DNA from: Persicaria tinctoria
Taxonomy: Eukaryota; Streptophyta; Magnoliopsida; Caryophyllales; Polygonaceae
Assembly (NCBI GenBank): GCA_037127255.1
Contig: JBANSL010000019.1
Coordinates: forward strand, 15,399,001-15,463,000
DNA: 64,000 bases
Direction of reading: 5' to 3'
The translations under genes and the position numbers were made by a program. This document shows, piece after piece, positions 12,498 through 23,755 of this stretch. The notes beneath the pieces are model-generated. The model did no database searches. It was not told the DNA's origin and saw only the letters and a list, made by a program, of their open reading frames with translations. Within the stretch, counting starts at the first letter, position 1. Each line of letters opens with the position of its first letter.

Positions 12498-13618
12498 CTA
12501 TTTAAAGATTTAAAACATTGTCATATGTCCTCGAGAAAAAAATAATTCACTTTTCTCATGTTTATCTACTTTGTGAAATCAAACGAAAAATCTATTAGAC
12601 CTTTTTTTAAAAAAATCTTAAAATTCCCAGAAATGAAAAATCTATTAGAAAATGTTATCAGATTTCGTAACACTATTTTCTATCCTATTTCCCAAGGGCA
12701 TAGGATAACAACCTCAATCGGAATAGATTCTCTAAATTTAAATTATTTTAGCTTTTCTTAATATAATAATTTTCTTAAGTTCGATTCATTCTTTGGTAGA
12801 AAATCTTTTTCGATTGAGACTGTCATGGGTTCTTAATATTGTTTCATGATTGAGCTTTTTTTTTTAAATCATTGACCACGTAAACTGTAGTTTGATCGTT
12901 TACTAATCCACACGGACGTATTAACAATGTTTGACTCCCTTCGAACCCAAAATTCATCCGTTCACAAGATCTGACCATGCACCGATGTCTACAGATTTCC
13001 ACCATAATATTCAGCCAAAAATAGACCATTCAAGTTCGAACTGGCTTGGGCATCTAGAGCAGATAACATAAACTTGGTCTCTCAAGCATGGTGTTTGGAC
13101 TCATAGGGTTCCTTTATGTTCAAACTGGTGCAGAAAGCAAAATTACTTAAAAAGCTATTTAAAACTTGCCATAAGAATACTTTCCGCAATATTAACAACC
13201 AAATTCAGGTCACTGACCAGAAGCTACTTCAATTACAAACTTCGCTTATTAGCAATTACAATACCAAGGATATTCAAATTCTTAAGCAGCTGCTCAATAA
13301 GAGAGAAAGAATGTTGGATTTTCACCGCCGCTACTAGAGCCAGAGGGCCAAAGTGAAACATGCCAAATTAAATGACTCAAACTCCAGCTATTTCCACAAG
13401 ATTGCTACGGCCAAACGAGGCGGAAAACTGATCAAGTCTATTTCACTTCCAAATGGGGAATCGTCGGCTGATTTTCACATTATCCAATAAGAGTTTGTAA
13501 AAGAATTCAAATCTCGGTGTAGATCATCTTTGGGTGGCAGAACTGATCTATCCTTAGACCTAGAGGTTATCCCGCCTTTGGTATCTCAAGCAGACAATGC
13601 AGTTATCGATCAGCTCCC

Positions 13619-14875
13619 GTGTCCGACAACGAAATTAAAGCTGTGATTTTCTCTATTAGTCCAGATAAGGCTCCGGGGCCTGATGGTTTTTCGACTGGTT
13701 TCTACCAAAAGTTTTGGCCAACGGTGAGGCCTTCGGTCGTTACGGCAGTAAAGGCCTTTTTCACCAATGTCAGGCTCTTACGTCAGATCAACCATACTTT
13801 CATTACCCTACTCCCAAAATGTGACGACCCCACTTCTGTCAACCATTACAGACCCATCATCTTGTGCTCTAAGATTTACAAAATTATAGCAAAGGTTATT
13901 TCTCCTAGGTTAACCAAGATATTTGAAAAACTTATTCAACCACTTCAAGAAGCATTTACAAAAGGGAGATCAATTCAGGATAATATCCTAATTGCTCATG
14001 AAGCTTTGCACTCTTTTAGGCTAAAGAAATGCCGAACAGGTATGGTTGCTTTGAAATTGGATATGGAAAAGGCATATTACCGCATTGAATGACCCTTTCT
14101 CTTCCAAGTCTTGTCCAAATTTTGTTTTGACAACCCTTTCATCAGCCTGATTAAAGAATGTGTTTCAACGGTTTCCTACTCGGTATTAGTCAATGATGAA
14201 CCGACCACAGTAATTGAACCATCACGAGGGCTCAGACAAGGGGATCCTCTTTCTCCCTTTCTCTTTATTTTAGCTTCTGAGGTGCTAGCCCGCACTTTGC
14301 ACCATCAAGATCTTGTGAAAAAATACTTTGGCATCACTTTCGGTCGCCTAGATATTAAAATTCCTTTCCTATCTTTTGCAGACGATATCCTGATCTTTTG
14401 TAAAGCTTCACAATCTGCTTGCACCTCTGTGTTGTCCATTTTAGACCGATATTGTCTCATTTCTGGCCAAAAGGCCAATCTTCATAAGTCCAGCTTCCAA
14501 GCATCTCTTAACACGACTTCAACGGCTATTACGGCTACAACCATTGTGCTTGGTATTCCACAAGCAAATAATTTCAATAAATATCTGGGTGGACCGGTAG
14601 TGAATGGAAAAACCAACAAGGATAGCTTCGCGGATGTGGTCCTTAAGATGAAACAACAACTTACTAAATGGAAAGCTTCAAATCTTTCTGTCGAAGGATG
14701 TAGGGTCCTTATCAAAGCGAATTTCAATGCGAAACCGATTTTCTTATGCAAGCTTTTTTACTTCCATCGCATATTCTTCATGAGCTTGAAAAGGTTTATA
14801 GACAGTTCTTTTGGAACAAAAATACTAAATCTACGCCGCTTATTAGTTGGGATAAAATCTGCTCAGATACCATGA
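13619..14875 (+). pseudogene. LINE reverse transcriptase, broken
   Basis: The reverse transcriptase palm is recognisable in two adjacent frames. The first carries DKAPGPDGFSTGFYQKFW, the HYRPIILCSKIYKII block, EAFTKGRSIQDNI and ALKLDMEKAYYRIE. In the second, GLRQGDPLSPFLFILASEVL precedes the catalytic box FADDILIF near 14377-14400. The break lies around 14090-14110, where a TGA interrupts. The residues after MEKAY are YR instead of the usual D, another sign of decay. Later thumb and connection sequence continues with shifts up to about 15500. Confidence 0.85.
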
Positions 14876-16019
14876 AAGGTGGTCTTGGTATCTATAAAGC
14901 TAAGTCTATGAACATTGCGCTGCAGATGATGCTCCTATGGAAATTTATGTATGTACCAGACAACATCTGAGTTTGTGTAGTCCCACATAAATATCTTAAA
15001 GGGTATGATCTGCTCATTTACCAGAAAAATGGCCATTCATCTTGGCAGTGGAATCGAATAATGTCTATCAGAACTCAGTTCCAATCGGCCCTTCTGTGGA
15101 GTGTCGGGGATGGTCAGACTATTGACTTCTAGTCTCATAACTAGGCCTTCTTTAAACCATTGGATTCCAGAATTCTCCAGCCTATTCCGGAGTCTCTAAA
15201 AGGAATAAAGGTATCCCACTTCCTCAACGCAAAACGACGGTGGAACAGACCGTTACTGACCGCCTCTTTAACAAACATTCTGTCAAGAGAAGACATTAAC
15301 CAATTACTGGGTATCATTTTGCCTAATAATCCTATGATGGATCGTCTCTACTGTGGTCCAATCAACAATGGTTGGTTTTCAACTAGCTCTACTAACTCCT
15401 TATTATCAGAACTTTTTGGGTTGCCAAATTACAACTGTGGTTGGTTTTGGGATCTGGACGTTCCCCCTAAAAAACGTTATTTTCTTTAGAAAATATCTTG
15501 TGATGGTCTTCCAACTACTCTCAGATTACAAAAATCTCATGTGGTTATGCCTTCTGGATGTGCCTTATGTGGAAACACTAACGAGTCGGTTGCTCACCTA
15601 TTTATGGAGTGTCCTATGGCGACCAATCTTCTTAACATTTTACATATCCGTACTCCGAGGTCTCTTGCTGCCATTGGCAAAGTAGGTTCGTCTTTTCCGC
15701 TAAACGATATCAAACGTGCAGTAGGGACCAAACCTTTTGCAGATTTGGCCAGTGCGTGGTGGGCCTTGTGGTTTTTCAGAAACCAATTAGTTTTTAACCA
15801 CACTGAAAAAGAAAATGTTAACGAAATCATTCTGTTTTATACCACTAGTACCCATTACTGGAAACAAACAAATGTTTTGTAGGATGATCTCCCCAATACT
15901 GTTGCCTCTGGTCGTGGTGGTAATTTCCATTCCAATCATCTGAATCTTCACATGGATGGAATTCCTCCTGGGCAGCATCTGCGACGCTCCGGGTGTGAAT
16001 AAGCCTCCTACAAATTGCT

Positions 16020-16492
16020 AAAAGCTAAATTTTGACGGCTCGGTTAAGCCAGGTGGTTCGGTGTCTTATGGCTACGTCATCAGAAACTCAAGGGGTGTTG
16101 TCGCATTGGGACATGCCATTTGTATTAATGTTTCCGTTGCCTATGCTGAAAATCTAGGCCTCAAAATGGGTATTTTACGTGCTAAACAAATGCAAATTAC
16201 AAACCTTCAGATCGAAGAGGACAACTTACCTGTTGTAAAAGCTCTGCTGTGGGATTGGAAATGTCCTAGGAGTATCGAGCTGCTTCAATCGGATATACTG
16301 TTAGATATTTCGTCCTATACTTATGTTGTTATTCATCATATTTTCAGGGAATCAAATGATGTGGCCGACTATCGTGCTCGTAGTGCCCATGCATCCCCTG
16401 CCGACGACTGTTGTGAGGATGATCCAGAACTACATGTTCTCGTCCGAAAGGATGCGCTAGGGAGGACCTCTGTTGCGGCTGACCCGACCTAA
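16020..16492 (+). pseudogene. LINE RNase H-like domain
   Basis: The region contains NFDGSVKPGG just upstream of position 16061, then YGYVIRNSRG, AYAENLGLKMGI and the block IEEDNLPVVKALL, and ends with IFRESNDVADYRAR. This is the RVT_3-type RNase H found at the end of plant LINE ORF2. The frame ends at 16492, just before the A-rich tail. Confidence 0.7.
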
Positions 16493-16579
16493 TCTTTATC
16501 CAACGTAAAAAAAAAAAGCAATATCAAAATTGGTTGATATGAATATAGTTGGTATTATTTTTTTAGTCTCTAAAATACA

Positions 16580-16815
16580 TACTCTCTGCAACCCAAAATA
16601 CATGTCGTTTGACTTTTTAACACGTATTTTAAAGAGTTAAAAACTATATAATATATTAACTTTACTATTATTATTATTTTACAATTTAATACTTATTAGC
16701 AACAAATATTAAGTTGTAAAAAAATAATTTAAAAAAAGTTGATATTTTATATAGTTTTTACCTTTTTAAAATACGTATTCAAAAGTCAAACGTCATATAT
16801 TTTGGATTATTTTTA
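16580..16815. mobile_element. Stowaway-like MITE, second copy of the 12261 family
   Basis: Starts TACTCTCTGCAACCC and carries ACACGTATTTTAAAGAG near its left end and TTTTAAAATACGT near the right. The interior matches 12261-12497 closely (AATATATTAACTTTACTATT, TAATACTTATTAGCAACAAA). The right terminus is degraded, ending near TATTTTGGATTA. It lies about 60 bp after the LINE A-tail. Confidence 0.7.
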
Positions 16816-17142
16816 GTTCTCATATTAATTTTTATCATATTTTCTTTACTGTATATATCAATTCCAATGGTGTGAAATGGCGAGTCATAATTAATAAGTA
16901 CAAAATTTGAAAATATTTATTAGAAAAATGGGCATTTTGGAATGATTAAAAATGTATTAGCTCTGATGAAACCGACAACTCCAACTAATTAAACGTTGAA
17001 AATCACCATCGAATGTGCCAACTCCAGCGAAGCTTCATTAAGTAAGCTATTTCGATCGACTTACAATTTTATTCTATTTAAAGACTCCATCTTTTTTATT
17101 CATATCAATAGTTGTTGATTCAATCACCCCGTACATCATGGC

Positions 17143-17152
17143 TTTATATAAA
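17143..17152 (+). promoter_or_regulatory. Probable TATA box of the AOC gene
   Basis: TTTATATAAA lies about 108 bp upstream of the AOC start codon at 17260, leaving room for a leader of about 75-80 nt. This is a position-and-sequence inference. I see no further distinctive element in the 300 bases upstream. Confidence 0.55.
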
Positions 17153-17259
17153 CCCTCAACTGCCCAATCTAATTACCTTGCCAATAAAACTAAAAAATAT
17201 ACACTTTCTACCTTACCTTAACTTCCCGGCGCCGGAGAAAGCCTTTAACTCCACCCTCA

Positions 17260-18168
17260 ATGGCGTCCTCAACCTGCTTCAGAACTGCCCTCGTCCATCT
17301 CCCCAAATCACCATATCAAACCAACCTCCACACCGGCGGGCAACTCTCCATGGCGGGTCTGCGTCGGCACAAGTACAAGCCCTTGACCACCAATGCCTTC
17401 TTCTTCAACTACAAGCTCCCCTCCTTTTGCCGGAGCAAAGAGACCAGACCGGCCGATGACGGTATTTGCATCTCGATCCACTACTAATTAATTGGATCAT
17501 ATATTAATTGCTATCCCCAATGCGATCATTGACTAGTTTTTATATAATTGTTATATACAGAGAAGGTGCAGGAGCTGCACGTGTACGAGATCAACGAGCG
17601 AGATCGGGAAAGCCCGGCGTACCTGAGGCTGAGCGTCCACAAGGAGGAAAAAGTCAACGCCCTCGGCGACTTGGTTCCCTTCACCAACAAGCTCTACTCA
17701 GGCGACCTCCAGAAGAGGCTCGGCATCACTGCCGGCCTCTGTGTCCTCATCCAGCATTTGCCTGACCTCAACGGTGACCGGTGATTTCATAACTCCACTC
17801 TGTTCTTAATAATTTGTTTTGAGATGGAACCTCGATCATTAATATTATCAATGGTGGACAGCTATGAGGCAATGTATAGCTTTTACATGGGAGACTACGG
17901 GCATATATCGGTTCAAGGACCGTACCTGACATATGCGGAGTCATACCTCACAGTGACGGGTGGATCGGGTGTGTTCGAAGGAGTGCATGGAAAAGTGAAG
18001 CTCCGACAACTCATCTTTCCTTTCAAGCTGTTCTATACGTTCTATCTGAAGGGAATAAAGGAATTGCCGGAAGAGTTGGTTTGCGAGCCGGTCCCTCCTT
18101 CGCCTGCCGTCGAGCCTTCTCCTGCTGCAAAGGCCTGTGAAGCTGCCATCCCTAATTTCACCAATTAA
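17260..18168 (+). CDS. AOC: Allene oxide cyclase, chloroplast precursor
   Basis: Allene oxide cyclase turns the unstable allene oxide from linolenate into cis-(+)-12-oxophytodienoic acid, the committed stereospecific step of jasmonate synthesis in the plastid. Exons are 17260-17461, 17562 region (17561-17780) and 17862-18168, giving a joined frame of 729 nt, 242 residues, close to the usual AOC length. All introns begin GT and end AG and are about 99 and 81 bp. The first ~68 residues are Ser/Thr/Arg-rich with few acids, as in a plastid transit peptide. The barrel follows: [78 protein letters not shown] and [10 protein letters not shown]. Conserved Glu/Asn of YEIN, the Pro of ESP and the Cys of GLCV are present. 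The start is the first Met in frame before the transit region. Nothing is broken. Confidence 0.96.
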
Positions 18169-18697
18169 TCCTAATTTTCCGACTTTTATTAAAATGTAAC
18201 CGTTTTCAACGATCAATATAATATTTGTTTCCTGGAATAATTAGGGAATAAAGGAACAAACCTAGGGTTTGATTAATATTGTTTGAGAGATTCATGAAAT
18301 ATATTACTAGAGATGGTGTAAGTGTTTAATTGTATTGTAATTTTCTATTCCAGAGTGTTAACTTGTCTCATTGACAATCGCATTTCGTGTATTTTTTTTT
18401 TTTTTAAAAAAAAATTGCACTAGCCCTCAAATTAATTACTATTTTATCGCTATTGTATTATTATGTAGCATATGCTATTGAATATGGAGGATCTGAGATC
18501 CGCCATTGTTGCAGTTTGGAGAAGAAGAAGAAAAGAGAGAATTTGTTGAAACTGAATTTTGGTTTTCACTAACTGAATGAAGTTCAGTACAACTGTACAA
18601 GCTGACTTTTTGTCCTACATGGCATGTGCAAGGCACGTGCGGTTTATTGGGTTTGATTATACAGAACTCGGTTCACCTAGCTACCCGGTTCCATCGT
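18169..18697. other. AOC 3' flank
   Basis: Contains AT-rich sequence with possible polyadenylation signals (AATATAATATTTG near 18217) and a T/A-run near 18390-18412. No gene is seen. The region ends at the target duplication of the MULE-like element. Confidence 0.5.
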
Positions 18698-18706
18698 ATG
18701 CTTTTG

Positions 18707-19686
18707 GGAAAAATGACTAAAAATAATACCAATTATAGCCCGTGAACTAAAAATAATACGAACTTTAAAAACTACTATACTTGATACAAACTATCAACTA
18801 ATAAACCAATTTTGATATAAACATCTTTCTGGCCAAAATTCTAACAATATTGCTGATGTGGCATTCGAAAATTTTATTTGGGCTCAAAATAAAATTAAGA
18901 AGAAAGGTAGGGAGAAATATATAATTAAAGGCAAATTGTACTCCGACCGCAATCAGCAGTCAGCACCTCACCTGCCTCACTTTGCAACTGTTGCAACCAT
19001 GAGCACCTCCGGTTCCCGTAACAGCACCACCAGCACGTACCACCGCATAAGGCTTGGGTTCACCGCAACCTGTTTTGTCGAAATATATATTTAGGGTTTC
19101 TAAATTTGAAAATTAGATATCAAATTTGATCTTGTTTTGTTGAGATTTTACGTGAAAAACAGCTTGAATATGAACTAGACTCTGAAACTATCGTTAACCC
19201 TCATTCAATTTATTCTTTAGATATCATGCTTGATTTTATGGGATTTGGGGGATTTTTCAGTTTAGGTTTGTGGCTTGGCGGAGGGATGTGAAAACAATCC
19301 CGCCACTGCCCTCGCCTCTGACTGCGCTAGTTACCCTCGGGAAGGACCAAGCCGCGTCGATTGGTGGATACTTTACATCTTTGACTGGGCGGAAAGGTAC
19401 GTACTTGATTTTTGCAGTGGTCTTCCATGGGAGAATTGAAGAACCAACGAGCAAGAAGATAAATATTATTTTACATTTCCCCCTAAATTGGTATTAATTA
19501 CATTTTGAGCCCAAAATCTATTTTCCAATAGCCACGTCAGCAATATTGTCGGAATTTTGGCCAGAAAGATATTCATATCAAAATTGGTTTATTAGTTGAT
19601 AGTTTGTATCAAGCATAGTAGTTTCTAAAGTTCGTATTATTTTTGATTCACGGATGATAGTTTGTATTATTTTTAGTCATTTTTCC
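18707..19686. mobile_element. MULE-like non-autonomous DNA transposon with long TIRs and 8-bp target duplication
   Basis: The left end (GGAAAAATGACTAAAAATAA, from 18707/18708) and the right end (to 19686) are inverted copies of each other for about 190 bp, both running through AACTATCAACTAATAAACCA, CTTTCTGGCCAAAATTC and TTTGGGCTCAAAAT. ATGCTTTT flanks both sides (18698-18705 and 19687-19694), and the ninth base differs (G versus A). Long TIRs with an 8-9 bp duplication are typical of Mutator-like elements. The interior (about 18900-19495) encodes no transposase. It holds GC-richer patches near 18945-19080 and 19270-19400 unlike the surrounding AT-rich DNA, which may be captured host sequence. 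Confidence 0.88.
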
Positions 19687-19703
19687 ATGCTTTTATTATT
19701 TAG

Positions 19704-20197
19704 CACTGTTCTAAAAATCATGCCTAGGCGTCGCCTGGGCACTGCCTATGCGCTAGGCGGCAAGGCACCTAGGAATTTTTACGCTTAGACGGTCTCTAGG
19801 CAGATTTTCGCCTAAGCACCGCCTAATCCCACCTATCTCTACCTAGGTGGGTGATTATTTAGATTTAGTTTCTAGGAGAGTGATTAGTCAGCTTATAGTT
19901 TTTTTTATCCCCCAAGTCGGGAAGCATTTACTTTTGATTCAAGCTTATGGTTTCGGATTTTAGGAGGTTTAAAGTTATCAACCGGACGAGCGCTTTTACA
20001 TTTATTGACTTTAGTGTTAGTTAAGCACACCAAATTTAGGTTTATGAGTGATATTATAGAGATTACTACATTATATAAATTATTGACATGTTCTATCCAT
20101 TGAAATATAGGGAAATAATCAAGTTTAGTCTAAATCCGCCTAGGCGCTAGGCGGCCACCCACCGCCTAGCAGTCGTCTAGCGCCTTTTAGAACACTG
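19704..20197. mobile_element. hAT-type MITE with 8-bp target duplication
   Basis: Ends read CACTGTTCTAAAA and TTTTAGAACACTG, with GC-rich subterminal repeats of CGCCTAGGCG/GCGCTAGGCGG type on both sides. TTATTTAG is present immediately outside both ends (19696-19703 and 20198-20205), an 8-bp duplication as made by hAT transposases. The element is 494 bp and has no coding capacity. Its left duplication lies 1 bp from the right duplication of the MULE-like element. Confidence 0.88.
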
Positions 20198-20205
20198 TTA
20201 TTTAG

Positions 20206-21069
20206 CAATGGTTGTGATTAGACCCGTCAACCAGGTTGGGCGGATCGGGTTTGGGTCGGGTCGTCTTAGGTTCGGGTTCATTACGAGTCAAGTTATTTTA
20301 GGTTACGGGTCATGAAGTGCTCTACTCAGACCCATATTTAACAGGTTCGGGTCGATCAAAGGGGTCAAGAGTGTTACTCATCATCCAGACTTTTCATATG
20401 TAATATATTATTCATACACGTTATTTAAAGATGATAAAAATATGTAAAATATCAAAAAGTTTATTATTATTTGTTATAATTTCATTCTTTTTAGTTTTTG
20501 AAGTACGAAATTATATACTACTATAAGATTTTTTTTCAAAATATTCACTAAAAAAATTAATTAAAAAAATATTCTATGTTTCAAAATATTTACAAAAATA
20601 TTCATTTTTTTGCAGGTGTGACAGAAAAACACGGTCTGAGACCGCATATTATTCAAAAGGTGAAATTTTTAAAATTGAAAGAAAATGTGACAAAAAATTA
20701 ACAAAAGAAACACGATTTTGAAACCGCGTTTCTATTGCTAATTTTATTTCCGGGTGAAATAACTAATTTTTTAATTTTTGTACATTAATCGCGTGTCTTT
20801 TTTTGGGGGGGGGGGGGGAATTGAAAACAGGGAACAGGGAGGGAGGGTGCTAGGCCGCCGGAGGAGGAAGGAGGGATGCTGGATGAGGAAGAAGGAGAGG
20901 CTGGACAAAGGAGGCGACGCCGGATCCGGTGGAAGAGGAGACGCTGGAGGTCGAAGAGTTTCAGAGATCTAGAGAGGCGTCGGAAGAACACGGAGGGAGA
21001 GTTTCATATCTGGAGAGGATTCAATCTCGAGGATAATCTCGAGGAGAGGCATCAGAAGAACACGGAGGG
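20206..21069. other. Non-coding, GGGTC-rich patch followed by AT-rich and GGA-rich DNA
   Basis: 20217-20365 is dense in GGGTCGGGTC/GACCC motifs, similar in composition to 29160-29310. A G-run sits at 20803-20818 and purine-rich GGAGG repeats follow (20835-21070). No gene is supported; short frames here are low-complexity. Confidence 0.45.
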
Positions 21070-21467
21070 AAAAACTCTATAAAATATTATTTTTTATATA
21101 ATTTAATACTTATTAGTTATTACTAATAATTATTAAATTATACTCCCTCCGTTCAACAAAACTTGTCGTTTACTATTCACGCACGCTTTTTTAGAAGGAT
21201 AAAAACTATATAAAATATTCATTTTTTTAAAATTTTTTTTTAACAAGTTTGTACTTATTAATAATAACTACGAAATTGTTAAAAAAATTTATTTAAAAAG
21301 TCGATATTTTATATGGTTTTTAGCTCCTAAAAAGCGTGCAAGAATAGTAAAACGTCAAGATTTGTTGAACGGAGGGAGTATAAAAAAAATAATATTTGTA
21401 GAGTTTTTCGCTCCTTAAAAAACGTGCCAAAAAGTAAAAGCTCATGTAATTTGGAACGGAGGTAGTA
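21070..21467. mobile_element. Stowaway-like MITE interrupted by a second MITE
   Basis: The right terminus (reverse complement TACTACCTCCGTTCC, ending near 21466) and the subterminal CTCCTTAAAAAACGTGCC resemble the 12261 family. Its left arm, AAAACTCTATAAAATATTAT from about 21070, pairs with ATATTTGTAGAGTTTTTCG near 21391. The two arms are separated by a complete inner element at 21141-21380. The left terminus is missing or replaced by the GGA-rich sequence before it. Confidence 0.65.
21141..21380. mobile_element. Inner Stowaway MITE with near-perfect termini
   Basis: The 240-bp element starts TACTCCCTCCGTTCAACAAA and ends with its inverted copy TTTGTTGAACGGAGGGAGTA. TA is at both borders. 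Subterminal sequences GTTTACTATTCACGCACGC and GCGTGCAAGAATAGTAAA also pair. The termini are the best preserved of all MITEs in this window, so it is likely the younger insertion, placed inside the outer element. Confidence 0.88.
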
Positions 21468-21639
21468 TAATTTTTATCATCCTTAACACCATACATGAAT
21501 AGTAAACGACATTTAAAAGAAAACAAATTGAGTTTTTGTAAGGGTGATTTTGGTAGATGGCCTTTTTTGAATATTCAATTAGGTACTTAGGCCCTAAATC
21601 AATTTAATTAATTTTATGTAGACCCCTTCCTAATAGAGT

Positions 21640-21712
21640 GGAATGGTCAATGGTCAACCGTTTGACCATTGACCGGTCAACGTTGACCATTGACCGGTCA
21701 ACGTTGACCAAC
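21640..21712. repeat. Array of TTGACC/GGTCAA (W-box-like) motifs
   Basis: Nine TTGACC or GGTCAA hexamers occur in about 70 bp. Part of this is a 21-bp unit, CATTGACCGGTCAACGTTGAC, present twice in tandem (described by its motif: TTGACCGGTCAA then CGTTGACC). TTGACC/T is the core bound by WRKY transcription factors. Whether the array regulates anything is unknown; no intact gene is adjacent. Confidence 0.7.
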
Positions 21713-21719
21713 CCATTTG

Positions 21720-22350
21720 ATTTGATTTTTTTTTTAAGTGATGCCATATTTTACCGTTTTGATGCCAAAATTTTATTATATTTTATTTTCATTTTGATGC
21801 CACTTTTCTAATGAAATGATTGGATGATGCTTTTTTAATGCCACTTTTTTTAAACCTTGATGGCATTTTTTGTTTACTGTAATGTCACGTTAACCATTGA
21901 TGCCATTTTTTTTACTGTTAACGACTGATGCCACTTTTTTTATGTCAATTTTTTGATGATATTTTTTTACCTTGATGCCATATTTTTTATGATATTTTTT
22001 CAAAGTAATATTTTGATGCTATTTTTTCAAAGTAGTATTTTGATGACATTTTTTTCTTTAATGTGATGCAACATTTTCAAAATGGTATTTTGATGTCATT
22101 TTTATAATGTAATTATTTGATGCCATTTTTGTTTAATCAAATCGATTGATGCCACATGTTTTTAATTTAATCAATTGTATATCGATTTATTTTCATCGAT
22201 TATACTTTCATTCACTGATGACACGTTTGTGATTACACTTCATTGATGCAATCACTTGTGGTAACATGTTCATTAAATTTTTATTCATGGATGACATTTG
22301 TTATTACGATTCATTAATCACAATTGTTTATGGTGACAATTTTATATAAT
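21720..22350. repeat. Degenerate T-rich repeat with the recurring word TGATGCCA
   Basis: The word TTGATGCCA or TGATG followed by T-runs recurs irregularly every 20-50 bp from about 21735 to 22160. It becomes sparser toward 22330. It looks like an expanded low-complexity repeat, not a gene. Confidence 0.6.
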
Positions 22351-22551
22351 TGATGACATAAGAACTTAAAACGTGGAATCAAAATATTGTCACCTTATTG
22401 TACATATAAAAATACAAAGTCTTTGAAACTAAGACATTAATATTAGTTGTATACGTAAAAACACATATTATAACATGTCATCAACTAAAACAAATGTATC
22501 AATGTAAGTAATATAATGCGGAATTAATAAAATCAATACAAGGTGTCATAA

Positions 22552-22888
22552 TCATCCAAGAATTATATACAACATTTCTAAAGATTCCACTTTCTCAAAA
22601 GTGACATCAAAGTAGTTGCTAACAACATAACTCTTCTTCATTTCCATCTCTTCATTTCCATATTGGTGGGCATCAATCTCCTTGTCGGACTCAAAATAGT
22701 TTCACGGAATCTACACAAATAAACAAAACATAAACAACATCATTAATCACTTAACTTGTCAATATAGTACACAATTGACAAAGAATGTTACCGTTGAATT
22801 AGATATATACTCCAATTCAAAGTCTCCAAACAAATGAAACAAGTGAGGTCTTGTGTAGCCTGTAGGGGTGTAGACGTGGTGTCGACTG
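22552..22888 (-). pseudogene. Possible two-exon gene remnant of unknown function
   Basis: On the minus strand an open stretch (about 22888-22792) reads RHHVYTPTGYTRPHLFHLFG and further residues, and ends at a GT donor. After an 81-bp AT-rich intron-like gap ending in AG, a second stretch (22710-22552) contains NYFESDKEIDAHQYGNEE and VVSNYFDVTFEKVESL before a TGA stop. The two join in phase, but a TGA follows two codons into the second exon. I do not recognise the protein. It may be an exon pair of an old gene or transposon; chance is possible. Confidence 0.28.
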
Positions 22889-23164
22889 ATCACAATTTAA
22901 CAACAAACAAACACAATTCAATTCACATACCAATACAATTATACAAATATACAATCATTTGAGGTGACATTTTTCTTATATTATTATACAATTGATAACA
23001 CAAGGGTATAAAATGTGATTAAATTTCGACAAAAATTCTACAACATTTGAAATTCAATAGCCCAAGCCATCATTTGATGCATGATTTGGTACGAGCAACA
23101 CTACCGAATTCTACAACATTTAAAATGTAATTTTGGATCCAAGCTGAGCCTACACCGAAAAAAG

Positions 23165-23305
23165 AAATTGGAGATTTGATTATCACTGATCCAAATTCCA
23201 AATTCCCCATGGCACTGAGCAACGCTACCGAATAAGAAACTGAAGATCTGATTATCAATAATCCAAATTCCAAATTCCCCATGGCACTGAGCAACACTGC
23301 CGAAT
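23165..23305. repeat. Tandem duplication of about 75 bp
   Basis: Two adjacent copies share ATCCAAATTCCAAATTCCCC and ATGGCACTGAGCAAC, with the same spacing and a few differences (GATTATCACTGATCC versus GATTATCAATAATCC). It lies in a short minus-strand open frame (23441-23070), where it produces a repeated LLSAMGNLEFG. I do not recognise that frame as a gene. Confidence 0.7.
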
Positions 23306-23489
23306 TCGGCATAAAAACGTCACTTTCCAGCAAGGCAGCAACCAAACAATGCAGACAAGAAATCCTCAATTCCGCTAAATGCTTAAAACAAATAGAGCTC
23401 AAAATCTTCATACAAAGATGAGATCTCACATATTTGTACACAAAATAATTGAATCCCTTTAATCGGCTTGTTTATGGGGCATTTGAGAG

Positions 23490-23709
23490 TGTTGAGTGAC
23501 ACAGAGCACGGGAAAATTGGTTAGAGCTGTGTATGTATGTGCTCTGCAGTTGTAACTGAATTGAGAATGAATTGGAGCTGTGCCTCCTCTATAAATACAT
23601 GTTGATTCCACTTCTGTAAAACAACTTTCTCATTCAATAAGAAACACTTTCCAGATCTTCCATTTTCTCTCTGTTATTCTTCATTTCTTCCGCTTTCTAC
23701 TTTGTAACA
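23490..23709 (+). repeat. 5' LTR of the copia element
   Basis: Begins TGTTGAGTGACACAG and ends TTTGTAACA. A TATA-like CTATAAATACATG near 23590 should define the start of the genomic transcript. AATAAGAAAC near 23636 resembles a polyadenylation region. Confidence 0.95.
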
Positions 23710-23755
23710 TGGTATCAGCTAGGGTTCCGATTCCTTGAGCTCTTGGTGATCTCCC

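Larger units (their letters stand above)
12870..16517 (+). mobile_element. LINE (L1-type), 5'-truncated, with RT and RNase H
   Basis: Begins inside the end of the endonuclease domain (a SDHAPMSTDF-like block near 12972) and ends with an A-run at 16507-16517. Between are a linker domain, a reverse transcriptase in several frames, a cysteine-bearing C-terminal region and an RNase H-like domain. Stops and frame shifts throughout show it is inactive. The 5' border is an estimate because no target duplication was found. Confidence 0.85.

Noticed and set aside
17508..17765. Alternative frame over AOC exon 2
   Set aside because: The true exon frame joins exon 1 and 3 in phase and gives the AOC barrel sequence.
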